Shown here: in pieces, positions 33,974-42,129 of the stretch
Position numbering within the stretch: the stretch's first letter is position 1
Layout: each line of letters starts with the position of its first letter
Origin: Metabacillus indicus LMG 22858
GTDB taxonomy: Bacteria > Bacillota > Bacilli > Bacillales > Bacillaceae
Length of the DNA: 64,000 nt
NCBI RefSeq assembly: GCF_000708755.2
Contig: NZ_JGVU02000001.1
Location: 248,001-312,000, forward strand
Direction: 5' to 3'
Notes under the pieces: model-generated
The model's database searches: none
Told to the model about the DNA's origin: nothing
The model's input: the letters and a program-made list of their open reading frames with translations, nothing else
Program-made: the position numbers and the translations under genes

Positions 33974-34825
33974 ATGAACAACATGAAAAGAACAAAAACG
34001 ATTGTTTTATCCATCATCATTTCACTGCTTGTTTTTCCAGCCGTTTTAGGATTTGAAAACAGCGAGAATCTGCTGATGGAGTATGCCAGAAACTTTGTAT
34101 TTTGCACCGTTTACGGAGGGCCATTCCTGCTGATAGCTGGTGTGCCTGTTCATCTGCTGGCAGGATTTATTGTTGAGAAGATAGAGAGATTTAAACTCAC
34201 TGTCAGTTTTCTGATTCATATTCTTCCGGCTGCTGCTATTGGATTTGCTTTGTTTGGAGAAGCTGCGTTTCTAATTGGAATTCCGGTCATCTCCGCAGCT
34301 GTCTTTTTCGCGGTGGACGCTCTGATCTTTCGCAGAGTGATCCACCCTGCCAAGATTGCAGGTATTGTCCTTCTTCCAGTCTTGATTTACGGCCTGATGT
34401 GCATTCCTCAGCTCATTCAAAAGGCAGAATTTCGAGACATTAAAAACGAGCCTAGGCCTATGGCAGAGCTGACAGTTAATGAGCAGACAAGCTCTATCAG
34501 GCTTGGTTCGTGCTGGGACAGTGACGACAGCAGCGGGTGTCCTATTGACCGGGAACCTTATCTTCTCCCTACAGATGATGTGGGAGTGACAGAATTTCAG
34601 GTGGATGGAGAGGCCTTTGCTGAGCTGAACTTTTTAAATACAGACCGGTCTTTTACGTTAGAAGTCTACTACCTTACGGACGATGGCGTGGAGCAAATCA
34701 AGACAGATCAAAATGGATTTACACTGCCTGATGGGATCAAAGAGCAAGTGATTAAAGGCACGGCTACGATGGACAATTCTCAGAAAGTATCGTTTTCGGT
34801 TGGAATCAGGAGCGGGAACAGGTAA
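33974..34825 (+). CDS. Membrane protein of unknown function
   Basis: 283 residues. Five hydrophobic segments occupy about residues 8-155 (an early TIVLSIIISLLVFPAVLGF, then others ending IAGIVLLPVLIYGLMCI). The last 125 residues form a soluble domain, probably extracytoplasmic, with SIRLGSCWDSDDSSGCPIDR containing two cysteines and beta-rich stretches (FTLEVYYLTDDGVEQIKTDQ). I do not recognise a family. ATAGGGGG precedes the ATG. The GNAT gene follows after 29 bases. Confidence 0.75.
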   Translation: MNNMKRTKTIVLSIIISLLVFPAVLGFENSENLLMEYARNFVFCTVYGGPFLLIAGVPVHLLAGFIVEKIERFKLTVSFLIHILPAAAIGFALFGEAAFLIGIPVISAAVFFAVDALIFRRVIHPAKIAGIVLLPVLIYGLMCIPQLIQKAEFRDIKNEPRPMAELTVNEQTSSIRLGSCWDSDDSSGCPIDREPYLLPTDDVGVTEFQVDGEAFAELNFLNTDRSFTLEVYYLTDDGVEQIKTDQNGFTLPDGIKEQVIKGTATMDNSQKVSFSVGIRSGNR

Positions 34826-34854
34826 AGCAATATAGTTGTGATGGGGAGATTCAA

Positions 34855-35391
34855 ATGAATCCAAATGTATATATAATGCGTGACGTGCACTACATAATCC
34901 GGGCTGCAGAACCTGAAGACGCAAAAGAATTATCAGAAGTGCGATGGAAAATTGACGGCGAAACTGAGAACCTTGACCGGGTTCAGGGGGAAGCCCATCT
35001 GAATGAGCACCGCTTCCGGCAGCTTATAATGGATGATTCGGAAAAAGCGTGCAACCTCTTTTTGGTAGCTGAAGCGGATGGCAAAATAGCCGGCTTTTCA
35101 AGATGCGAGGGAAGCTCTCTGCAGCGGCTGGCTCACCAGGCTGAGTTTGGTGTTGGCGTCTTACAGGAGTACTGGGGGCTGGCTATTGGAAAAAACCTTC
35201 TGAAAGAATCGATTGCCTGGGCTGAAGAAGCGGGACTGAAGAAAATGACTCTAAAGGTGCTGCAGACAAATGATAAAGCCATTAAGCTGTATGAGTCATG
35301 CGGATTTGAAGTAGAAGGTGTTTTGAGAAATGATAAATTCCTTTCAGACGGCAAGTATTATCATACGGTTGTGATGGGGAAGATTTGGTAG
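34855..35391 (+). CDS. GNAT-family N-acetyltransferase
   Basis: 178 residues. The core reads AEFGVGVLQEYWGLAIGKNL (cofactor loop, W-G-L-A-I-G) followed by LKKMTLKVLQTNDKAIKLYE and SCGFEVEGVLRNDKFLSDGK, which closely matches the amino-acid/protein acetyltransferase group. A GGGGAG ribosome binding site precedes the ATG; a short N-terminal extension of about 14 residues (NPNVYIMRDVHY) precedes the first beta strand. Substrate unknown. Confidence 0.87.
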   Translation: MNPNVYIMRDVHYIIRAAEPEDAKELSEVRWKIDGETENLDRVQGEAHLNEHRFRQLIMDDSEKACNLFLVAEADGKIAGFSRCEGSSLQRLAHQAEFGVGVLQEYWGLAIGKNLLKESIAWAEEAGLKKMTLKVLQTNDKAIKLYESCGFEVEGVLRNDKFLSDGKYYHTVVMGKIW

Positions 35392-35434
35392 CACTTACTG
35401 AAAATAAAACGGATAGATCAAAGGGGATAGGGCC

Positions 35435-35914
35435 GTGGACTACAGAATCGAACATCTTGACTTTGAATTAAGACTCGCAGGGAAAAGCAAGCCGGTAAAA
35501 ACGAGCCGGGCGTTTAAAACCATTCCTGGTTTGTGGAGTGCTGCAAAAAAGGACGGATTCATGCAGCAGCTGAAGGACATGGCCTGGGAGGAGCCAAAAT
35601 GCACGCTGGAAAGTCTGCTTGGCGTCTGCGGAAAAGAGGCAGCTATTATGGACGATGAATTTGACTATTTTATGGGCGTCAGATATGACGGTGAAGCACC
35701 GGAGGGAACGGAGATTCTGACGATTCCGCCGAGCTCGTGGGCGGTTTTTCCGAATATTCCTGATGCATGGAAGCGTTTGTATTCAGAATGGGTGCCAACC
35801 TCAGGCTATGAACTTGCCAGTCTTCCATGTATAGAGTGTTTTTATGCTCCGGGGCATAAGCCGAGGCATGAGTTATGGGTTCCGATTGTTGTAAATGATA
35901 GACAGGGGGAATGA
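35435..35914 (+). CDS. GyrI-like / AraC effector-binding domain protein
   Basis: 159 residues from GTG, with AGGGGATAGGG upstream. The second half is diagnostic: ILTIPPSSWAVFPNIPDAWK, RLYSEWVPTSGYELASLPCI, then ECFYAPG and ELWVPIV, the pattern of the SHS2-type GyrI/BmrR ligand-binding fold that cradles hydrophobic small molecules. Here it is free-standing, without a DNA-binding domain, as in many Bacillus proteins of this length. The next start overlaps its stop (ATGA). Confidence 0.87.
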   Translation: MDYRIEHLDFELRLAGKSKPVKTSRAFKTIPGLWSAAKKDGFMQQLKDMAWEEPKCTLESLLGVCGKEAAIMDDEFDYFMGVRYDGEAPEGTEILTIPPSSWAVFPNIPDAWKRLYSEWVPTSGYELASLPCIECFYAPGHKPRHELWVPIVVNDRQGE

Positions 35915-36315
35915 GCACTTTGATTAAAAGAGTAGGCACGACCTATCTTCCGGTAGGAGATCCAAAAACAGCTTCCCAATGGTATCAGGAAAAATTGGGT
36001 GCCGTGGAGAAGTACCTCGACAATGAAAAGGCCATTTTGGATTTTGCAGGGCAAAGTTTTTTTCTTGTTAAGGCCATGCCAGGCGAGCGAACGGGATTCA
36101 CTGCCTCTGACGGTCACAGGCATTTTTCAATGACCTTTGAAGTAGATAGCCTTGAAGCATTGGAAGCTTTGCGGAAAGACCTGTTATTGAAAGGGGCAGA
36201 GACTGGCGAATTTGAAAATAGAGGGCATGCAGGCCGCAATTTTATCTTTCATGATAAGGACGGAAATGCTTTTGACGTTTGGAGTGAACTGAGTCCGAGC
36301 TATAGGGGGATATGA
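35911..36315 (+). CDS. VOC-superfamily (glyoxalase/bleomycin-resistance-like) protein
   Basis: 134 residues with the paired beta-alpha-beta-beta-beta modules: RVGTTYLPVGDPKTASQWYQ then EKLGAVEKYL in the first, HRHFSMTFEVDSLEALEALR, FENRGHAGRNFIFHDKDGNA and FDVWSEL in the second. Such proteins bind metals or small electrophiles; the exact role is unknown. It is translationally coupled to the GyrI-like gene by ATGA, and a hypothetical gene starts one base after its stop. Confidence 0.87.
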   Translation: MSTLIKRVGTTYLPVGDPKTASQWYQEKLGAVEKYLDNEKAILDFAGQSFFLVKAMPGERTGFTASDGHRHFSMTFEVDSLEALEALRKDLLLKGAETGEFENRGHAGRNFIFHDKDGNAFDVWSELSPSYRGI

Positions 36316-36316
36316 A

Positions 36317-37033
36317 GTGCCAGTTATAAGAAACATAGAACTCTATGTTCCAAAGCAGGAATGGAACTGGGCCTTTGTCAGAGAGACGCGTTGCATGGCG
36401 TTTCTGTACAGCCGCCTTTTGCCAAAGCTGAAAACGGAAGACTATAAAGGAATCCAGATTTTTTGCTTGGAAAATATGGAAGAGAAGCAGAAGATGGACG
36501 TATATGAACATCTCATGTTTGACTATTTTCCGGTATTTTTAGTGACAGACGTTCGGAGATTTTTTGAATTGAGCGATGCAGACAAAAAGCGAGAAGCGGC
36601 AGCTATTGTCCATGAGGGTATGAAGATTGCAGCAGAAACATTGGATTGGGATGGAGCGGTTTTTGATGAGATTTTCCGGCAGATCAAAGACATGAATTAC
36701 CAGAATATCTATCCCCTGATGAAAAAAAGCAGTCCAAACCGGAAATATGTCTGCAGAATCATGTGTCATCATGAAGTGCACGGAATCGACGTATACATGG
36801 AGCTTGCCAGAAGGAATGGAAGAGTGATCAAAAGTGAGAAGCTTTTTTCGTCAGATTACACGGATGAACTGTCTCTCCTGCAGGCAGAATGGTCCCTATT
36901 ATGGAGGTTGAATCATAAAATTGAATTCGCTAATGATACATACCAGAAAATATGGCGGCTGACATTTTTGGAAAAGGAAGATCCTGATGAGCTGGTTTGG
37001 AGGATGCAGCGGGAAGAGCAATCTCAGACATAA
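36317..37033 (+). CDS. Hypothetical protein
   Basis: 238 residues from GTG, immediately after the VOC gene, with AGGGGGATATGAA upstream. It is a soluble mixed alpha/beta protein: VIRNIELYVPKQEWNWAFVR at the start, HLMFDYFPVFLVTDVRRFFE in the middle and EFANDTYQKIWRLTFLEKED near the end. No catalytic signature, membrane segment or signal peptide is visible, and I do not recognise a family. Close spacing puts it in the GyrI-VOC operon. Confidence 0.7.
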   Translation: MPVIRNIELYVPKQEWNWAFVRETRCMAFLYSRLLPKLKTEDYKGIQIFCLENMEEKQKMDVYEHLMFDYFPVFLVTDVRRFFELSDADKKREAAAIVHEGMKIAAETLDWDGAVFDEIFRQIKDMNYQNIYPLMKKSSPNRKYVCRIMCHHEVHGIDVYMELARRNGRVIKSEKLFSSDYTDELSLLQAEWSLLWRLNHKIEFANDTYQKIWRLTFLEKEDPDELVWRMQREEQSQT

Positions 37034-37075
37034 CAGTTAACAAATATATGCTGAAAATGAAGGGGGAGTAATGAA

Positions 37076-37450
37076 ATGAACAGCCCAATACATAACAAAA
37101 TAAATACTGTTTTTGTTCATGTCAGTGATTTGAAGAATTCCGTTGAATGGTATACCCAATTGCTTGGCCAGACGTATGACTCAGAAAAAATTGAGGACCC
37201 GGTTTACACGATACAACTTTCAGAATATACCGGACTGACTCTTGATGCCGGACCTGCAGGCATGATAAAAAATGATTGTTCCACAGAGCATCCCCTTTTT
37301 AATTTTCATACGGATGATATAGAAAAATCATTTGCATATGTAAAAAAACTAGGGTACAGCATTGAAACAGAGATAGTCAGCTATAAGGATTTTTCATTCT
37401 TTACAATCAGCGATCCGGATCAGCATATCATTATGATATGCACAGGTTAA
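37076..37450 (+). CDS. VOC-superfamily protein
   Basis: 124 residues: INTVFVHVSDLKNSVEWYTQ then LLGQTYDSE is the standard first module, and FHTDDIEKSFAYVKKLGYSI, then FFTISDPDQHIIMICTG the second. It is a second glyoxalase-fold member 1.2 kb from the first and not closely similar to it by eye. AAGGGGGAG precedes the ATG. Function unknown beyond the fold. Confidence 0.87.
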   Translation: MNSPIHNKINTVFVHVSDLKNSVEWYTQLLGQTYDSEKIEDPVYTIQLSEYTGLTLDAGPAGMIKNDCSTEHPLFNFHTDDIEKSFAYVKKLGYSIETEIVSYKDFSFFTISDPDQHIIMICTG

Positions 37451-37473
37451 TAGAGAAATAGGAGCTGTTTCAA

Positions 37474-37752
37474 ATGTCAAAGAAATCCCGTTCACTTCTT
37501 TCCGGTATTTGTTTTGTGATTGCCGTTTTACCGCTTCTGGCCGGCTTAACAAAGTGGGGAAACTCTCTATATATAGGGGTTCTTGAGGTTAGCGTCTTTC
37601 TTCCGCTTCTTTTTGCCTCAGCTGGACTGCTTTTTGCACTTATTGGAGCAGGAGGAAGGTTAAAAGGCATTCTAGTTAGTTTGAACGCTGCAGGTGTTTC
37701 TCTTGCTGCTTTTTTGGTTTTTATCGCACTGTTCGGGTTTCAGCAGCCATAA
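37474..37752 (+). CDS. Small membrane protein
   Basis: 92 residues with three hydrophobic segments (about 8-28, 33-56 and 61-88) and few charged residues apart from the basic N-terminus MSKKSRSLL. I do not recognise a family. It has a weak ribosome binding site (AGGAG) eight bases before the ATG and follows the VOC gene by 23 bases. Confidence 0.65.
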   Translation: MSKKSRSLLSGICFVIAVLPLLAGLTKWGNSLYIGVLEVSVFLPLLFASAGLLFALIGAGGRLKGILVSLNAAGVSLAAFLVFIALFGFQQP

Positions 37753-37832
37753 AACTATGTCTAAAACTGAAGAACAGATGAGGGGAGCGGCTCAAGCTTC
37801 TTCTTAATGAAAGGATCTTTATAGAAATGGCC

Positions 37833-37876
37833 AAAAAGACAAAACACCATAATGATACGGTGTTTTGTCTTTTTTT
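37833..37876. terminator. Bidirectional intrinsic terminator
   Basis: AAAAAGACAAAACACC pairs with GGTGTTTTGTCTTTTT between converging genes. Confidence 0.9.
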
Positions 37877-38588
37877 ACATAAGTACAACCAATAACACGG
37901 TTACCGCATTAACAACCCCATGAATAATAACTCCAGGCCAGATAGAATGTGTCTTCTCATAAGCCCATGCAAAGACGATTCCATCAAGAAAATTGACCGG
38001 CATGGCATTTGTTACAGGGTAGTGGGCAGCGGTAAAAATCAGCGAAGAAAGCAGGATTCCCGCCCCGAGCCCAAGCCTTGTGCGCAGCCACCTGTATAAA
38101 AATCCCCGATAAAAGATTTCTTCGTACACAGGAGAAATGACTGCAGCGCTCACAAGCGCGAGCAGGATGGCAGAAGGCGCAATTTCTCCAGTAAGGGTAT
38201 CTGTTTTGCTGTTCTCATAACTGACACCGAAAAAACTGACGGCAGCCATTACCGCTGCACCTGCAACAAGTAAGAAGAGCACGCACAAGATAATGATTCC
38301 CCAGTCTTTTTTGCGGAAAGAACGCACCCCCACTGCAAGCCAAGTTTTATTATGTGGCCTGAGCGCTAAAAAATAGACTCCTGCTAATAGAATGAGAGCA
38401 ATCGTCGCACCAGTCAGCGTACCCGCGTATAAAGAATGGCTCAGCCATTGATCATATAGGGACTGCAGATGGCCTTTTACAAGAATCATAACCAAACCAA
38501 ATTCAAGCAGCATCAGAAGCAGAAATGTCTTTGCATTCCAAGGGTCCTTTCTCTTCCAATCTGCGATTTTTCCATTTTCCATATTCAT
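37875..38588 (-). CDS. CPBP-family (CAAX/Abi) intramembrane metalloprotease
   Basis: 237 residues with about seven membrane helices. The family motifs are intact: SPVYEEIFYRGFLYRWL (EExxxR, about 154-170), FTAAHYP (about 185-191) and HGVVNAV (about 224-230), which together place the glutamates and histidines of the zinc-type site in the membrane. In Bacillus such proteases may process peptides or act in bacteriocin self-immunity; the substrate is unknown. AAGGAG lies just before the ATG. It is divergent from the MerR-type gene with dyads in between, suggesting control by that regulator. Confidence 0.88.
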   Translation of the reverse strand: MNMENGKIADWKRKDPWNAKTFLLLMLLEFGLVMILVKGHLQSLYDQWLSHSLYAGTLTGATIALILLAGVYFLALRPHNKTWLAVGVRSFRKKDWGIIILCVLFLLVAGAAVMAAVSFFGVSYENSKTDTLTGEIAPSAILLALVSAAVISPVYEEIFYRGFLYRWLRTRLGLGAGILLSSLIFTAAHYPVTNAMPVNFLDGIVFAWAYEKTHSIWPGVIIHGVVNAVTVLLVVLM

Positions 38589-38609
38589 CTGTCTCCTTCT
38601 TAATTGTGA

Positions 38610-38643
38610 TATACTTCCAGTATAAAAGGTGACGCTGCGTCAC
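38610..38643. promoter_or_regulatory. Two dyads between the divergent CPBP and MerR genes
   Basis: TATACT-TCC-AGTATA (38610-38624) and GTGACG-CTG-CGTCAC (38629-38643) are inverted repeats in the 79-base divergent region. The second is typical of a MerR-family operator lying in a promoter spacer. The assignment is inferred from position and symmetry. Confidence 0.6.
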
Positions 38644-38667
38644 AATCAAGAGGTTTCGGAGGAAATA

Positions 38668-39414
38668 ATGAAACGATGGACCACCGGTGAGGTTTCAAAA
38701 GAACATGCTGTATCTGTAAGAACTCTCCGCTATTACGATCAAATCGGCCTATTAAAGCCGAGCGGCAGGCAGGATAATGGCAGAAGGCATTATTCCGAGC
38801 AGGATCTTTTGACGCTCGAGAAGATTCTGCTCTTGAAATCGCTGTCCCTGTCGCTTGATGACATCAGAATGATGATGGATAAGCTGTCATTCCGTGATAT
38901 TCTGATTGCGCACCATCAGCATCTGCAGGAACAATTGGACACTCTTGAGACAAGCATCCAAAATACGTCTTCTCTGATTAACATGTATGACCTTGAAGGC
39001 AGCCTTTCCTGGGAGCGTGTCTCAAAGCTTGTAAACTCCTCTAAGGCAGTGAAAAAAAAGTGGGTTGATTATTTTGCTGAAGATGAAAAGCAGTTCCTGA
39101 AAAAGAATCTCCCGGATCTTGGAGACAGCGGCAAACAAACACAACTCTATCTATCCCTTTTGCGAAGGATGGAATGGTGCATCAGCAGGGGCATTTCTCC
39201 TGAAAGCGATGCAGGCATGGAAATTGGACTTCAGCTGCTGGAAGCAGCGCGGGAAACGTTTGGAGAAGATGAAGAACTTATGGAGAAATTCTGGGAGGTG
39301 CGGAAAAAGCCTTCAAAAGAGTCAGGCCTTTATCCTGTCTCAGAAGATGTGCTCCTGTTTGCAGAAAAGAGCATGGAATATGCGGCAGTCAGTGATGTAA
39401 ACTCCGGGCGATGA
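38668..39414 (+). CDS. MerR-family transcriptional regulator (TipA-like)
   Basis: 248 residues from ATG 38668 (CGGAGGAAATA upstream); a frame from 38629 would cover the operator. The winged helix-turn-helix is typical: WTTGEVSKEHAVSVRTLRYY, DQIGLLKPSGRQDNGRRHYS. A coiled-coil linker (HHQHLQEQLDTLETSIQNTS) and a C-terminal region of about 130 residues (from about 118) similar to the TipAS drug-sensing helical domain follow. These regulators activate promoters on binding small molecules. The divergent CPBP protease is the likely target. Confidence 0.88.
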   Translation: MKRWTTGEVSKEHAVSVRTLRYYDQIGLLKPSGRQDNGRRHYSEQDLLTLEKILLLKSLSLSLDDIRMMMDKLSFRDILIAHHQHLQEQLDTLETSIQNTSSLINMYDLEGSLSWERVSKLVNSSKAVKKKWVDYFAEDEKQFLKKNLPDLGDSGKQTQLYLSLLRRMEWCISRGISPESDAGMEIGLQLLEAARETFGEDEELMEKFWEVRKKPSKESGLYPVSEDVLLFAEKSMEYAAVSDVNSGR

Positions 39415-39445
39415 GCGCAGAAAACACTTATCGCCCGGGTTCTTT

Positions 39446-39643
39446 TTACTTTCTGGCGATCAATTCGGCGATTGTCATGTTGAAAATCCCGGATATAATA
39501 GAAAGTTGATCTCTTGTGAGCTGTTTTTTCCCTCTTTCAATTGCAACAAGGGCGCTGATGGAAATACCGAGAGCGTGGGCGAGATAGGCTATTGGGATCC
39601 CTTTTTCCTCTCTCAGCTTCCTTAAAATCGATCCTTTTATCAT
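39446..39643 (-). CDS. Small XRE-family helix-turn-helix protein
   Basis: 65 residues from ATG 39643, which has AAAGGA nine bases upstream; an upstream frame to 39700 lacks a ribosome binding site. The whole protein is a Cro/C1-type helix-turn-helix: GSILRKLREEKGIPIAYLAH, ALGISISALVAIERGKKQLT. It probably binds DNA as a dimer; targets are unknown. It is divergent from the DUF2283 gene at 39780, which it could regulate. Confidence 0.85.
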   Translation of the reverse strand: MIKGSILRKLREEKGIPIAYLAHALGISISALVAIERGKKQLTRDQLSIISGIFNMTIAELIARK

Positions 39644-39779
39644 AAACACCATTCCTTTGTACCATCCTCTCTGTATATCATCGGTCCCGGATGCTTTCAT
39701 TTAAAGTTTGGATGTGTTTGATTGGTTGAAGAGAGCTCTGACTACATAAATCAAGCATCCATGAAAAGGAGATTAAAAA

Positions 39780-40157
39780 ATGAAAGCGAAAGTAAGCTAT
39801 GACAGCGATGCAGACATGGGCTATATTTATTTGTATGCAATTGAGAATTTCAGTATTAAATCAACAGAAGAGCTGGATGTGAATCCTTTTGTCTCTTTGG
39901 ATATCGATAAGAAGGAAACGATAACAGGAATTGAATTGGCAGGAGACGAAGCAGCGGGGTTAAAGGATCTGCTTTATAAGGGAGAATCCTATAGTATGGC
40001 AGAACACCTCTATTCAGAAACTGGTAACGGATTGTCTCTGCGGATCAGCGAAAAAGCAGTCAAGAGCAGGTATCGTGTTTCGGGAATTACGCTTTGTTTC
40101 TCGGAAGAGGAGTATAAAGGGTTTGTTGGATTTGATTTGGATATTCCTGAAAAGTAA
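39780..40157 (+). CDS. DUF2283-domain protein
   Basis: 125 residues. Residues 3-55 match DUF2283 (KVSYDSDADMGYIYLYAIEN, then SLDIDKKETITGIELAG), a small beta-rich domain of unknown function. The rest is an unassigned extension with ITLCFSEEEYKGFVGFDLDI. GGAG precedes the ATG by eight bases. It stands alone, followed by a strong terminator. Confidence 0.75.
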   Translation: MKAKVSYDSDADMGYIYLYAIENFSIKSTEELDVNPFVSLDIDKKETITGIELAGDEAAGLKDLLYKGESYSMAEHLYSETGNGLSLRISEKAVKSRYRVSGITLCFSEEEYKGFVGFDLDIPEK

Positions 40158-40190
40158 TCTTTCAAAAAATTTTTTTCATTTTAAGCATGT

Positions 40191-40238
40191 TAAAAAGCCA
40201 CCACCTAAGTCCGAAGACAGACTTAGGTGGTGGCTTTC
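40191..40238. terminator. Strong bidirectional terminator
   Basis: AAAGCCACCACCTAAGTC pairs with GACTTAGGTGGTGGCTTT, an 18-bp perfect stem between converging genes. Confidence 0.9.
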
Positions 40239-40259
40239 ACTTTATAACAGCTTATTGAA

Positions 40260-40502
40260 TCACGGACGCTCAAGAACCCTTACAAGCATCTCGTGCACAA
40301 CCTCATGATCACGCACATCATGCAGGCGGTATTCCTCACCAGGAAGAGTGTACCATTCCGCAGCCCCATTGTATGTAATGGAAAGAGTCAGTATGCCGTC
40401 TTCTCCGCAAGCTGTAACAAGCTCAAGCTCGCCGCTGATGACGCCGACTTCTGCAGTCATGACACCGTGGGTTGCTGTAAAAACAGTTGATTTCTTCTCC
40501 AT
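40260..40502 (-). CDS. Small hypothetical protein
   Basis: 80 residues, beta-rich by pattern (STVFTATHGVMTAEVGVISG, then ELELVTACGEDGILTLSITY and AAEWYTLPGEEYRLHDVRDH). GGAGGTGACAGC immediately precedes the ATG, a strong start signal. There is no signal peptide or membrane segment and I do not recognise a family. It is monocistronic, with the terminator at 40191-40238 downstream. Confidence 0.75.
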   Translation of the reverse strand: MEKKSTVFTATHGVMTAEVGVISGELELVTACGEDGILTLSITYNGAAEWYTLPGEEYRLHDVRDHEVVHEMLVRVLERP

Positions 40503-40613
40503 GCTGTCACCTCCATCATTTGTATAAATTCTAGCATAAACGAGCAGCCGCTTTTGGCTGCCCGTTTTTTTAGTTAAATATTAGTAAGAGCAGGTGAAGC
40601 GGGGGGTATAAAA

Positions 40614-41237
40614 ATGATTAAGCTGATTAGACAATTAATTGATCAACAGTATGGGAAGCCGCATGGAATATTAGGGACTTATATCGGCGAAAAGATGGTA
40701 AGGCAACATAAACCTGAAACTCTATGGACGATTAAGCTATTAAACATTGAGCATGATGAACGTGTTTTAGAATTAGGATGCGGTGCTGGCTACGCAATGA
40801 AACTCATTCTGGACCAAACCCCAGCAGAGCAAGTGGTAGGTGTGGACATTTCACCTACAGTCATTCGGTCGGCAGCAATTAGAAATAAAAACGCGTTAAA
40901 TACTAAAAAAGCACAGCTGATTCAAGCGAGTGTTAATAGGCTGCCACTCGAAGATGAAAGTTTTCATAGAGTGTTTAGCATACATACCATTTATTTTTGG
41001 GACGATTTATCTGAAACTTTATCTGAAATTTACAGGGTACTAAAACCTGGTGGTTCTTTCATAATTACTCTTTGTGACGGCAAGGATGATGAAATATGGG
41101 AGGGTATGAGAAGTCTGGTAGAAGAACGACTAATTCCTGTTGCTAAGGAAATTGGATTTTTCAATGTTAGTATGCTAAAAGGTCCAAACTCCAGACAATT
41201 TCATACTATCGCTGTACTGGGTCATAAACATAACTAA
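40614..41237 (+). CDS. SAM-dependent class I methyltransferase
   Basis: 207 residues. Motif I is VLELGCGAGYAMKLIL (about 55-70), the acidic loop after strand 2 is VVGVDISPTVI, motif II/III is PLEDESFHRVFSIHTIYFW and the post-motif is RVLKPGGSFIITLCDG, all typical of the Methyltransf_11 group. It has a short helical N-terminus. The methyl acceptor is unknown. GGGGGG precedes the ATG by about eight bases, and a terminator follows. Confidence 0.88.
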   Translation: MIKLIRQLIDQQYGKPHGILGTYIGEKMVRQHKPETLWTIKLLNIEHDERVLELGCGAGYAMKLILDQTPAEQVVGVDISPTVIRSAAIRNKNALNTKKAQLIQASVNRLPLEDESFHRVFSIHTIYFWDDLSETLSEIYRVLKPGGSFIITLCDGKDDEIWEGMRSLVEERLIPVAKEIGFFNVSMLKGPNSRQFHTIAVLGHKHN

Positions 41238-41284
41238 ATGGGTAACTGGTTTTAAAGAAAAATTTGAACTTTATTGGAATCTAA

Positions 41285-41314
41285 CAAAAGGACCTCCTGG
41301 GTCCTTTTGTTTTT
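41285..41314. terminator. Intrinsic terminator after the methyltransferase gene
   Basis: CAAAAGGAC pairs with GTCCTTTTG followed by TTTTT. It can also serve the converging TetR gene. Confidence 0.85.
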
Positions 41315-41322
41315 GCCGTTTT

Positions 41323-41931
41323 TTAATCTAATTGGACTTTCATGCCAAATAAAGTTAAAGGTCCTTGAACAAAAAGAGCAGCCATTTTCTCAGCCATATA
41401 TTCAGCAGAGAATTTCATGTTATTCTGCAGCCACCAATCAATAATACCCACTACAGAACTGGACAAATAACTGAAAAGCATATCATGAGGGAAATCCAAT
41501 TGATTTACATCTATTTCTAAATTATGAAATTCTATTTTAAACTTTTCGAATAAAAATTTGGTTAGATGCTGCTGGAAATTAGGGATATCTTCTGCTGTCA
41601 GCATTGTTTTATAGAACATTGAATTGTCTTTAATCTGATTAAAGACAATCACCAGCATGTCTTCAAGTGCTTTTACATAAAAAACGCCATTTTGTATGTG
41701 TAAGGAAGTTTGAATACATGATGCTAAATCATTCAAAACTTCATCTGTCAGTTTTTGAAGCAAATCATATTTATCTTGATAGTGCAGATAAAAGGTTCCT
41801 CTTCCAATTTGAGCCTCAGCCGCTATATCTTGCACGGTTATTGACGAAAAACCCTTTGAACCAATAAGACTGATAAATCCACGGCGAATGAGAGCCCTTG
41901 TTTTGATGACTCTAAGATCTTTTTTAGTCAA
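41323..41931 (-). CDS. TetR-family transcriptional regulator
   Basis: 202 residues from TTG 41931, with AGGAGG seven bases upstream. The helix-turn-helix is at the N-terminus (LIRRGFISLIGSKGFSSITV, then QDIAAEAQIGRGTFYLHYQD) and the rest is a helical ligand-binding domain. It is divergent from an MMPL-type exporter, the usual arrangement for a local repressor of a multidrug or lipid exporter. Several TTGTTCA/TGAACAA half-sites occupy the region between them. Confidence 0.88.
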   Translation of the reverse strand: MTKKDLRVIKTRALIRRGFISLIGSKGFSSITVQDIAAEAQIGRGTFYLHYQDKYDLLQKLTDEVLNDLASCIQTSLHIQNGVFYVKALEDMLVIVFNQIKDNSMFYKTMLTAEDIPNFQQHLTKFLFEKFKIEFHNLEIDVNQLDFPHDMLFSYLSSSVVGIIDWWLQNNMKFSAEYMAEKMAALFVQGPLTLFGMKVQLD

Positions 41932-41982
41932 TTTTATTCCTCCTGTTCAAAAAATAAAATTTAATAAACAGTTATAACTTTA

Positions 41983-42101
41983 TTGTTCAAAAGTATACAC
42001 TCCATTCTTCTCTGATTATTGAATGTTCCTCTTTATCATACTAACATGAAAATGAACATTGTGTTTAATAAAATTAGTTAATATCATTTTATTGAACAAA
42101 A
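41983..42101. promoter_or_regulatory. Divergent TetR/MMPL control region with repeated TTGTTCA half-sites
   Basis: TTGTTCAA (about 41983), GAATGTTC (42021-42028), GAACATT (42054-42060) and TTGAACAA (about 42092-42099) form pairs of inverted half-sites. They are candidate operators for the TetR-type regulator; binding is inferred. Confidence 0.5.
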
Positions 42102-42129
42102 TGTCTATTTAAAATAGGAGGAATAACAT

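Noticed and set aside
35911-37450. The two VOC genes as a recent tandem duplication
   Set aside because: Apart from the fold pattern they show little sequence likeness by eye.
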